Shown here piece by piece: positions 20,733-25,924 of a DNA stretch of 25,924 nucleotides. Source of the DNA: Streptomyces katrae (lineage in GTDB: Bacteria; Actinomycetota; Actinomycetes; Streptomycetales; Streptomycetaceae); the NCBI RefSeq assembly GCF_000966975.1, contig NZ_JZWV01000111.1, forward strand, positions 1-25,924. The letters run 5' to 3'. The position numbers were made by a program, and so were the translations under genes. Every line of letters starts with the position of its first letter. Position 1 is the first letter of the stretch. Under the pieces are notes generated by a model. The model searched no databases. It had not been told where the DNA came from and was given only the letters and a program-made list of their open reading frames with translations.

Positions 20733-21689
20733 GTGACTGACAAGATCGACAAGGGTCCGGCAGACGCCACTCCGCCGGCCGGGCCCGGCGCCTCGGGCAC
20801 CACCCCCTACGAGGCCATCAAGGCAATCCCCGTACGGCACTACGGCCGCTGGATCAGCGCCGTGGTCGTCGCCGTACTCCTGGGGTGGCTCGTCTACGCC
20901 TTCTCCCAGGGCAAGATCATCTGGGCGACGGTCGGCGACAAGCTGTTCGACCCCTCGGTCCTCGCGGGCCTCGGCAACACCGTCATCATCAGCATCACCT
21001 CGATGGCGCTGGGCCTCGTCCTCGGCATCCTCTTCGCGGTGATGCGCCTGTCGAAGAACCCGGTCACCAGCTTCGTGTCCTGGCTCTACATCTGGTTCTT
21101 CCGCGGCACCCCGGTCTACGTGCAGCTGCTGGTCTGGTTCAGCCTCCCGCTGATCTTCGAGTACATCAACCTCGGTCCGATCTACAAGAACGAGACCGTC
21201 GACGTCATGACCCCGTTCATGGTCGCCCTCCTGGGCCTCGGCCTGAACGAGGGCGCCTACATGGCGGAGATCGTCCGAGCGGGCATCCAGTCCGTCGACG
21301 AGGGCCAGACCGAGGCCTCGCACGCGCTGGGCATGACCCAGACGCAGACCATGCGCCGCGTCGTGCTCCCGCAGGCCATGCGCGTGATCATCCCGCCGAC
21401 CGGCAACGAGTTCATCAACATGCTGAAGACCTCCTCCCTGGTCTCGGCCGTGCAGTACACCGAACTCCTGCGGGCCAGCTCCAACATCGGCAGCACCGCC
21501 GGCGCGGTCATGGAGATGTTCTTCGTCGCCTCCATCTGGTACCTGGCCCTGACGAGCGTCTTCAGCGTCGGCCAGTACTACCTGGAGCGCCGCTACGCCC
21601 GCGGTGCGCAGCGCACCCTGCCGCCCACGCCGTTCGAGCGGCTGAAGGCCAACCTGAACATGTTCCGCCGTACGGAGGTCTCGCGATGA
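20733..21689 (+). CDS. Polar-amino-acid ABC importer, permease
   Basis: This 318-residue HisM/GlnP-type permease has a cytoplasmic N-terminal tail of about 38 residues. A first membrane segment ([18 protein letters not shown]) and the transmembrane core follow. The family's [15 protein letters not shown] motif is present, as is the EAA loop [33 protein letters not shown] that contacts the ATPase. One polypeptide is likely to homodimerise, since only one permease gene is present. The GTG at 20733 lies after the binder gene with a weak AAGGGCAG Shine-Dalgarno. The stop overlaps the ATPase start (ATGA). Confidence 0.93.
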   Translation: MTDKIDKGPADATPPAGPGASGTTPYEAIKAIPVRHYGRWISAVVVAVLLGWLVYAFSQGKIIWATVGDKLFDPSVLAGLGNTVIISITSMALGLVLGILFAVMRLSKNPVTSFVSWLYIWFFRGTPVYVQLLVWFSLPLIFEYINLGPIYKNETVDVMTPFMVALLGLGLNEGAYMAEIVRAGIQSVDEGQTEASHALGMTQTQTMRRVVLPQAMRVIIPPTGNEFINMLKTSSLVSAVQYTELLRASSNIGSTAGAVMEMFFVASIWYLALTSVFSVGQYYLERRYARGAQRTLPPTPFERLKANLNMFRRTEVSR

Positions 21690-22462
21690 CCGCCAAGACC
21701 GCTCAGCCGATGGTCAAGGCCGAAGGCGTCCACAAGTCGTACGGCGCCGCCCACATCCTGCGGGGCATCGACCTGGAGGTCGCCCCCCGCGAGGTGTTCT
21801 GCCTGGTCGGCCCGTCCGGCTCCGGCAAGTCCACCTTCCTGCGCTGCATCAACCACCTGGAGCGCATCAACGCCGGCCGGCTCTCGGTCGACGGCCAGCT
21901 GGTGGGCTACAAGCAGAAGGGCGACAAGCTCTACGAGCTGAAGGACAGCGAGGTCGCGGCCCAGCGCCGGGACATCGGCATGGTCTTCCAGCGCTTCAAC
22001 CTCTTCCCGCACATGACGGCCATCGAGAACGTCATGGAAGCCCCGGTCATGGTCAAGGGCGAGTCCAAGGCGGTGGCCCGCGAGCGCGCGGTCAAGCTCC
22101 TGGACCGGGTCGGCCTCGGCGACAAGGGCGGGAACTACCCGACCCAGCTCTCCGGCGGCCAGCAGCAGCGCGTGGCGATCGCCCGCGCGCTCGCCATGGA
22201 GCCGAAGCTGATGCTCTTCGACGAGCCCACCTCGGCCCTCGACCCGGAGCTGGTCGGTGACGTCCTCGACGTCATGCGCGACCTGGCCGAGTCGGGCATG
22301 ACCATGATCGTGGTGACCCACGAGATGGGCTTCGCCCGCGAGGTCGGCGACAACCTCGTCTTCATGGACGGCGGTGTCGTGGTCGAGTCCGGCCACCCGC
22401 GCGACGTGCTCGGCAACCCGCAGCACGACCGCACCAAGGCGTTCCTGTCCAAGGTCCTGTAG
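21686..22462 (+). CDS. Polar-amino-acid ABC importer, ATP-binding subunit
   Basis: This 258-residue GlnQ/HisP-type ATPase has Walker [10 protein letters not shown] (42-50), Q-loop [10 protein letters not shown], signature LSGGQQQR (155-162), Walker [15 protein letters not shown] and H-loop His212 in [10 protein letters not shown] somewhat longer loop ([20 protein letters not shown]) precedes the Q-loop, as in other actinobacterial GluA/GlnQ proteins. It powers the adjacent permease. The ATG overlaps the permease stop by four bases. A perfect 16-bp hairpin follows the gene and ends the operon. Confidence 0.95.
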   Translation: MTAKTAQPMVKAEGVHKSYGAAHILRGIDLEVAPREVFCLVGPSGSGKSTFLRCINHLERINAGRLSVDGQLVGYKQKGDKLYELKDSEVAAQRRDIGMVFQRFNLFPHMTAIENVMEAPVMVKGESKAVARERAVKLLDRVGLGDKGGNYPTQLSGGQQQRVAIARALAMEPKLMLFDEPTSALDPELVGDVLDVMRDLAESGMTMIVVTHEMGFAREVGDNLVFMDGGVVVESGHPRDVLGNPQHDRTKAFLSKVL

Positions 22463-22476
22463 CCGCGCGGCTGTGA

Positions 22477-22512
22477 CGGAGGGGCGGTACGGATCCCCGT
22501 ACCGCCCCTCCG
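22477..22512. terminator. Bidirectional terminator after the ABC operon
   Basis: A perfect 16-bp stem (22477-22492 with 22497-22512, arm CGGAGGGGCGGTACGG) has an ATCC tetraloop. It lies 14 bp after the ATPase stop and 15 bp beyond the stop of the convergent methyltransferase, serving both. Confidence 0.9.
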
Positions 22513-22527
22513 CGCTGCCGCCGGAAG

Positions 22528-23301
22528 TTACGGCTTCAGACCTAGGACCAGTGCGTCCGAGGGGGAGCGCCAGACCGTACGGGCCTCCGCGAAGCCCGCC
22601 TCGCGCAGGGTGCGGGCGTGCCAGAACTCGTCCGGGGTGTCCCCGTCGGCGTGCTCCCCGTAGATCGCGAAGCGGGCCCTGGTCGGCTCGGCCAGGACCG
22701 GGTCGGCGGCGGCCAGGGCCCACCAGTCACGCCAGTCCAGTACCCCGGCCGCCTTCGCCCGGTCCATCCCGGCGTGCCGCTGGGCGCGGTCGGCGGCGTT
22801 GATCAGCGGGGTGGAGGGGTCGGGCATGTGGTCGGCGTTCATGAACACCCCGCCCGGGCGGACCAGGGGTGCGATCCGGCGGTAGAGGACCGCCAGATCC
22901 TCGCTGTGCAGCCAGTGCAGGGCCGTGGCGGTCAGGACGGCGTCGTAGGAGTCGTACGGGAGCGCGGCGGGCCAGTCGGGGTCCTTGAGGTCGGCGGTGA
23001 CGAAGGTGACCCGGTCGTCCCCGGCGAAGTGGCCCCGGGCGATCGTCAGCAGGGCGGGGTCGAGATCCAGCCCCGTGCTGCGGGCCTGCGGGAACCTTTT
23101 CAGGAGGCGGTCCGTGATACTTCCCGTACCGCAGGCGAGGTCCAGCACCCGTGGTGCGGGGCCCGTCAGCGCCTCGACCATGTCCAGCATCACCCGGAAC
23201 CGCTCCTCGCGGTCGGGCATGTACCACTCCTGCTGGCGGTCCCAGCTGTCCTGCCAGGCCTGCCAGTCCGTACCGAACGAGCCAGTCGCCGTATGAGTCA
23301 T
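22528..23301 (-). CDS. Class I SAM-dependent methyltransferase
   Basis: This 257-residue protein has a Rossmann methyltransferase core: motif I VLDLACGTG (52-60), the acidic end of strand 2 at TGLDLDP, TADLKDPDW as motif II region, and YDAVLTATALHWL as motif III/IV. The aromatic-rich N-terminus (WQAWQDSWDRQQEWYMPDREERF) is typical of this streptomycete subgroup. The acceptor substrate is unknown. The ATG at 23301 is chosen over that at 23316 because GGAGGGG sits 6 nt upstream of it; the upstream ATG would overlap that site. It is divergent from the CGNR regulator. Confidence 0.85.
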   Translation of the reverse strand: MTHTATGSFGTDWQAWQDSWDRQQEWYMPDREERFRVMLDMVEALTGPAPRVLDLACGTGSITDRLLKRFPQARSTGLDLDPALLTIARGHFAGDDRVTFVTADLKDPDWPAALPYDSYDAVLTATALHWLHSEDLAVLYRRIAPLVRPGGVFMNADHMPDPSTPLINAADRAQRHAGMDRAKAAGVLDWRDWWALAAADPVLAEPTRARFAIYGEHADGDTPDEFWHARTLREAGFAEARTVWRSPSDALVLGLKP

Positions 23302-23393
23302 CCCGAACCCCTCCATACGTAATACCCTCGAAGCGAGAGCAGCCGTTACCGGCGGCCGTGACCGACCCTAACCCGCAGCCGTAAGGACTACAA

Positions 23394-24023
23394 GTGGAAC
23401 TGGCCCATTACTCGGACTATGCCGTGCGCCTGGTCAACACCGAGGAGCCGGCCCGCAACAAGGACGCCCTCACCTCGGCGGACGACGTCCGTGCCCTCTT
23501 CGGCCCCAGCACGCAGATGGCCCGCCGCGTCACCGACACCGACGTCACCCGCTTCCGCAACGTCCGCGGCCGGCTCCGCGCCGTCTTCGAGGCCGCCGAC
23601 GGCGGAGACCACGTCCTCGCCGTGGACCTGCTGAACTCCCTGCTCATGGAGTTCCCCGTCAGCCCCCAGGTCTCCGGCCACGACCTCGTCGGCCCCGACG
23701 GCCGCCCCGACTGGCACATCCACCTCGCCGACCACCCCTCCAACGCCTCCGCCGGCTACGCCGCGATCGCCTCCTTCGGGCTGGCCTTCCACCTCACCGA
23801 GCACGGCCCCGACCGGCTCGGCCTCTGCCAGGCCCCGCCCTGCCGCAACGCCTACCTCGACACCTCCACCAACCGCTCCCGGCGCTACTGCTCCGACCGC
23901 TGCGCCACCCGCGCCAACGTCGCCGCCTACCGCGCCCGCAAGCGCCTGGAGGCCGAGGAGTCCGCACGCAGCGGCCGCACCGCCGACAGCGCCCACGACA
24001 GCCGGGCCCTCAGCGAACTCTGA
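23394..24023 (+). CDS. CGNR zinc-finger (ABATE domain) putative regulator
   Basis: This 209-residue protein has an N-terminal ABATE-like stress-response domain (residues 1-135; LAVDLLNSLL and the DWHIHLADHPSNASAGYAAIA core). The C-terminal zinc finger is CQAPPC (Cys145, Cys150), then YCSDRCATRANVAAYRARKR (Cys166, Cys170). The canonical CGNR sequence appears here as CATR. These proteins are thought to bind nucleic acid and act as transcription factors. The start is GTG at 23394. A TAAGGA hexamer 6 nt upstream could be either a leaderless -10 box or the Shine-Dalgarno. Its last 97 bp overlap the convergent sodX frame. Confidence 0.85.
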   Translation: MELAHYSDYAVRLVNTEEPARNKDALTSADDVRALFGPSTQMARRVTDTDVTRFRNVRGRLRAVFEAADGGDHVLAVDLLNSLLMEFPVSPQVSGHDLVGPDGRPDWHIHLADHPSNASAGYAAIASFGLAFHLTEHGPDRLGLCQAPPCRNAYLDTSTNRSRRYCSDRCATRANVAAYRARKRLEAEESARSGRTADSAHDSRALSEL

Positions 24024-24346
24024 TGCGCCGGGCGGGGACGCAGCCGCAGCACGGCCGTCGCCAGCACGAGGTCGTCGGGGACGGCGCCGTAGTCGGTGCT
24101 GTCCCCGGTCTCGTTGAACGGATTGTCGCCGAGCATCCACCAGCCGCCCGGCCGCCGCTCGGCCGCCCGCTTCACCACCAGCAGGTCCTGCTGCAGCGGA
24201 TGCCGGAACACCACCACGTCACCCGGCCGGACCAGCGCCCCGTACCGGACCACCATCCGGTCCCCGTGCAGCAGCGTCGGCACCATCGACGGCCCCGACA
24301 CCTCCGTGATCCCGATGCGCACCCGCGCCCGCCCGCTCTCCGCCAT
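23927..24346 (-). CDS. sodX: SodX, signal-peptidase-like maturase of Ni-superoxide dismutase
   Basis: This 139-residue S26-family protease has a Ser/Lys dyad, Ser20 in EVSGPSMVPTL and Lys59 in LLVVKRA. It also has GDVVVFRHP and the family box MLGDNPFNETGDSTDYGAV. It has no membrane anchor, as expected for the cytoplasmic SodX that removes the SodN propeptide to expose the nickel-binding His. It is divergent from sodN, 173 bp away. The ATG at 24346 begins MAESGRARVRIG. From about residue 108 the frame continues as a 32-residue Arg/Ser-rich tail lying antisense to the CGNR gene, with no recognisable motif; this may be a strain-specific extension. Confidence 0.92.
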   Translation of the reverse strand: MAESGRARVRIGITEVSGPSMVPTLLHGDRMVVRYGALVRPGDVVVFRHPLQQDLLVVKRAAERRPGGWWMLGDNPFNETGDSTDYGAVPDDLVLATAVLRLRPRPAHQSSLRARLSWALSAVRPLRADSSASRRLRAR

Positions 24347-24460
24347 CCGTAGCCTCCTCGTCCCTGCCCGCATGCTGCCCCACGGCCCCGTAGGTTCGCT
24401 CACCCGTCCTCGGCGGAGGCTGGACTTTTGTCCTAAGCCCATGGGGGCGCCCGCGATTTC

Positions 24461-24498
24461 CGTCTTCTCAGCGAGTAATCTCCACCCTTGAGAAGACG
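24461..24498 (+). promoter_or_regulatory. 38-bp inverted repeat flanking the sodN -10 region
   Basis: Perfect 10-bp arms CGTCTTCTCA (24461-24470) and TGAGAAGACG (24489-24498) enclose 18 nt containing TAATCT (24475-24480), a likely -10 box. The right arm would be the 5' end of the sodN mRNA. It differs from the TTGCAA-type Nur box I know for sodF. Confidence 0.6.
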
Positions 24499-24519
24499 AT
24501 CACGAGGAGGACCCACTCC

Positions 24520-24915
24520 ATGCTTTCCCGCTTCTTCGCCCCCAAGGTGAAGGTCTCCGCCCACTGCGACCTGCCCTGCGGCGTGTACGACCCGGCCCAG
24601 GCCCGCATCGAGGCCGAGTCCGTCAAGGCCGTCCAGGAGAAGTACCAGGCCAACGAGGACGCGGACTTCCGCGCGCGCGCCATCACCATCAAGGAGCAGC
24701 GCGCCGAGCTCGCGAAGCACCACGTGTCGGTGCTGTGGAGCGACTACTTCAAGCCCCCGCACTTCGAGAAGTACCCCCAGCTGCACACCCTGGTCAACGA
24801 CACCCTGAAGGCCCTCTCGGCCGCCAAGGCGTCCAACGACCCGGCGACCGGCGCCAAGGCCCTCGAGCTCATCGCCGAGATCGACCGCATCTTCTGGGAG
24901 ACGAAGGCCGCCTGA
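24520..24915 (+). CDS. sodN: Nickel superoxide dismutase
   Basis: This 131-residue precursor of Ni-SOD disproportionates superoxide to H2O2 and O2. The 14-residue propeptide MLSRFFAPKVKVSA is followed directly by the nickel hook HCDLPCGVYDPAQ: His1, Cys2 and Cys6 of the mature enzyme bind Ni. The rest forms the four-helix bundle (KAVQEKYQANEDADFRARAITIKEQRAELAKHH). The mature protein is a hexamer. Cleavage by SodX, encoded divergently next door, exposes His1. The ATG at 24520 has GAGGAGG 9 nt upstream. Nickel-dependent control through Nur and a sodF-derived small RNA is known in S. coelicolor. A 38-nt perfect palindrome terminates the gene. Confidence 0.98.
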   Translation: MLSRFFAPKVKVSAHCDLPCGVYDPAQARIEAESVKAVQEKYQANEDADFRARAITIKEQRAELAKHHVSVLWSDYFKPPHFEKYPQLHTLVNDTLKALSAAKASNDPATGAKALELIAEIDRIFWETKAA

Positions 24916-24939
24916 TCCAGGCCTTCCCCCGGCACCACC

Positions 24940-24977
24940 ACCGAGGGGCCCGACCGCATGCGGTCGGGCCCCTCGGT
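24940..24977. terminator. Perfect 38-nt palindromic terminator between sodN and the DUF6104 gene
   Basis: All 19 base pairs around the central GCATGC are symmetric (arms run ACCGAGGGGCCCGACC inward). It starts 25 bp after the sodN stop and ends 50 bp before the stop of the convergent small gene, so it works in both directions. Confidence 0.9.
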
Positions 24978-25027
24978 CGTGCGCGCCACCCGGCGCACGC
25001 GCAGGTCCGCGTGCCGGCGGGGCGGGA

Positions 25028-25213
25028 CTACTCGTCCTCGTCCTCGTCGTCGTCCAGGCGGGCCAGCCAGGTCGCCAGGCGCTCGACCGGGACCTCGAAG
25101 TCAGGATTGAGGTCCACGAAGGTGCGGAGCTGCTCGGCGAGCCACTCGAAGGTGACCTCCTCCTCGCCGCGCCGCTTTTCCAGCTCCTCGATGCCGCGAT
25201 CGGTGAAGTACAA
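25028..25213 (-). CDS. Small acidic DUF6104-family protein
   Basis: This 61-residue protein reads YFTDRGIEELEKRRGEEE, then VTFEWLAEQLRTFVDLNP, DFEVPVERLATWLARL and a poly-acidic tail DDDEDEDE. I recognise it as a short, strongly conserved streptomycete family of unknown function. The start is TTG at 25213, supported by GGAG 6 nt upstream and by family conservation beginning at YFTDRG. It converges on sodN and is divergent from the protease gene, with about 147 bp to that gene's ATG. It has no cysteine or membrane segment and is likely a cytoplasmic helical protein. Confidence 0.85.
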   Translation of the reverse strand: MYFTDRGIEELEKRRGEEEVTFEWLAEQLRTFVDLNPDFEVPVERLATWLARLDDDEDEDE

Positions 25214-25360
25214 GTCGGGCTCCGTGCCATGTTCGGGGGGTGTGGGAAGGCGTGTTTCCCGCCAGGATAATCCGGTTCCCCGGCGACACCTCCCGATGTC
25301 CCGCCCCCGGCGCTAGCGTGGACGGAGCCGCTGGGACGGGCGGGAGAGGGGGGTCGCGGG

Positions 25361-25924
25361 ATGCCGGACGGGCGCACGGACGGATCCGCGCGCGCCTTCG
25401 AGCTCCTGGAACCCCTGGTCCGGGCCGCCACGGTACGCGTCCACGCCGCCCCGGGCGGGTATGACAGCGCTGGAACCGGACCCACCTGGGGAAGCGGCTT
25501 CTTCATCGCCCCCGGCTGGGTCCTCACGTGCGCGCACGTCATCGGTGAAGGGGGTGCCGGGGTGCGTCTGGCGGGACGTGAGGTCGGCATCGGGTTCTTC
25601 CCCGGCGGGGACACCACCACCAGCGGGACGGTCGCCGGCCGGGTGGAATGCGTACTGCCCGAGCGGCTGGAGGAGCGCCGGCCCGGCCGGCGGGCCTTGT
25701 GGGACCTGCCCGACCTCGCGCTGGTCCGCGTCCTGTCGCCCGTCACCCACGCCTGCGTCTGGCTGACCGACCGCGCCAGACCCCGGCTCGACGAGGCCGC
25801 CTACTTCGGCTGCACCGAGGAACTCGGCATCCGCGAGATCACCGGCCGCACCACCCGGCTGCGCGGCCTCGCCGGGGGCGGCGCCGCCATCCGGCTCGGC
25901 GACGAGGACGAGATCGAGGCCGGG
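25361..25924 (+). CDS. Trypsin-like serine protease domain protein, 3' end outside the window
   Basis: At least 188 residues run off the window edge. After a 25-residue N-terminus comes GTGPTWGSGFFIAPGWVLTCAHVIG, the trypsin/HtrA-type strand with the catalytic His in TCAH. LWDLPDLALVRVLSP then carries the probable catalytic Asp. The catalytic Ser is not reached: the last visible residues, GDEDEIEAG, normally precede the G-x-S-G-S-P loop. No signal peptide is seen, so the protein is probably cytoplasmic; related streptomycete proteins fuse such a protease to large ATPase or repeat domains, which cannot be judged here. The ATG at 25361 is the first in-frame start after a run of purines (GAGAGGGGGG). 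A TAGCGT at 25314-25319 may be its -10. Confidence 0.75.
   Translation, partial: MPDGRTDGSARAFELLEPLVRAATVRVHAAPGGYDSAGTGPTWGSGFFIAPGWVLTCAHVIGEGGAGVRLAGREVGIGFFPGGDTTTSGTVAGRVECVLPERLEERRPGRRALWDLPDLALVRVLSPVTHACVWLTDRARPRLDEAAYFGCTEELGIREITGRTTRLRGLAGGGAAIRLGDEDEIEAG

Noticed and set aside
1..25924. tRNA, rRNA, insertion sequence, prophage or attachment site
   Set aside because: No tRNA-like TTCGA arm with matching acceptor stem, transposase, integrase or flanking long repeat was seen. The phage-type amidase has no phage neighbours.

Overview
The window is high-GC actinobacterial chromosome, almost certainly Streptomyces or a close Streptomycetaceae relative. The base composition is very GC-rich with strong third-position G/C, and GTG and TTG starts are common. 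The gene set is typical of the genus: SigB-type sigma factor with its anti-sigma factor, snapalysin with a LysR regulator, Ni-superoxide dismutase with SodX, NsrR/Hmp, and an EshA-type shell protein. It reads as core chromosome. I see no insertion sequence, prophage, CRISPR array, tRNA or rRNA.

Layout. 1-2.5 kb: a small membrane protein, a translationally coupled anti-sigma/sigma pair (SigH-like, minus strand) and a UBP-type zinc-finger protein. 2.5-5.6 kb: a Na+/H+ antiporter facing a PLP enzyme and a peptidoglycan-amidase-like protein. 5.7-7.5 kb: a nitric-oxide module, hmp (flavohaemoglobin) and nsrR (Fe-S NO sensor), each preceded by a recognisable 23-bp NsrR-type operator. 7.7-10.2 kb: a two-gene operon of a Family 2B encapsulin shell protein (HK97-type shell with an inserted cyclic-nucleotide-binding domain) and a polyprenyl diphosphate synthase, overlapping by one base and closed by a terminator. 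This is the most striking system here. 10.3-11.8 kb: an acetyltransferase, a DHFR/RibD-like reductase behind a 30-bp palindrome, and a small zinc-ribbon-like protein. 11.8-13.7 kb: snapalysin and its divergent LysR regulator, which carries a TTA codon.

13.8-17.6 kb: a DUF4097-PadR operon with a PadR-like operator; a minus-strand HTH/Clp-N pair behind two tandem TGTCAA-N6-TTGACA palindromes; and a quinone-oxidoreductase-like enzyme. 17.6-22.5 kb: a structured intergenic region, malic enzyme, and a divergent polar-amino-acid ABC importer. 22.5-25.9 kb: a methyltransferase, a CGNR zinc-finger regulator whose 3' end overlaps sodX, the divergent sodX/sodN pair, a DUF6104 protein, and a trypsin-like protease cut by the window end.

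Two recurring architectures stand out. Several regulators and small genes have a TANNNT -10 box exactly 6 nt before the start codon, implying leaderless mRNAs. Several 3' ends carry perfect hairpins that include or abut the stop codon. All family calls come from reading the sequence; no database search was run.
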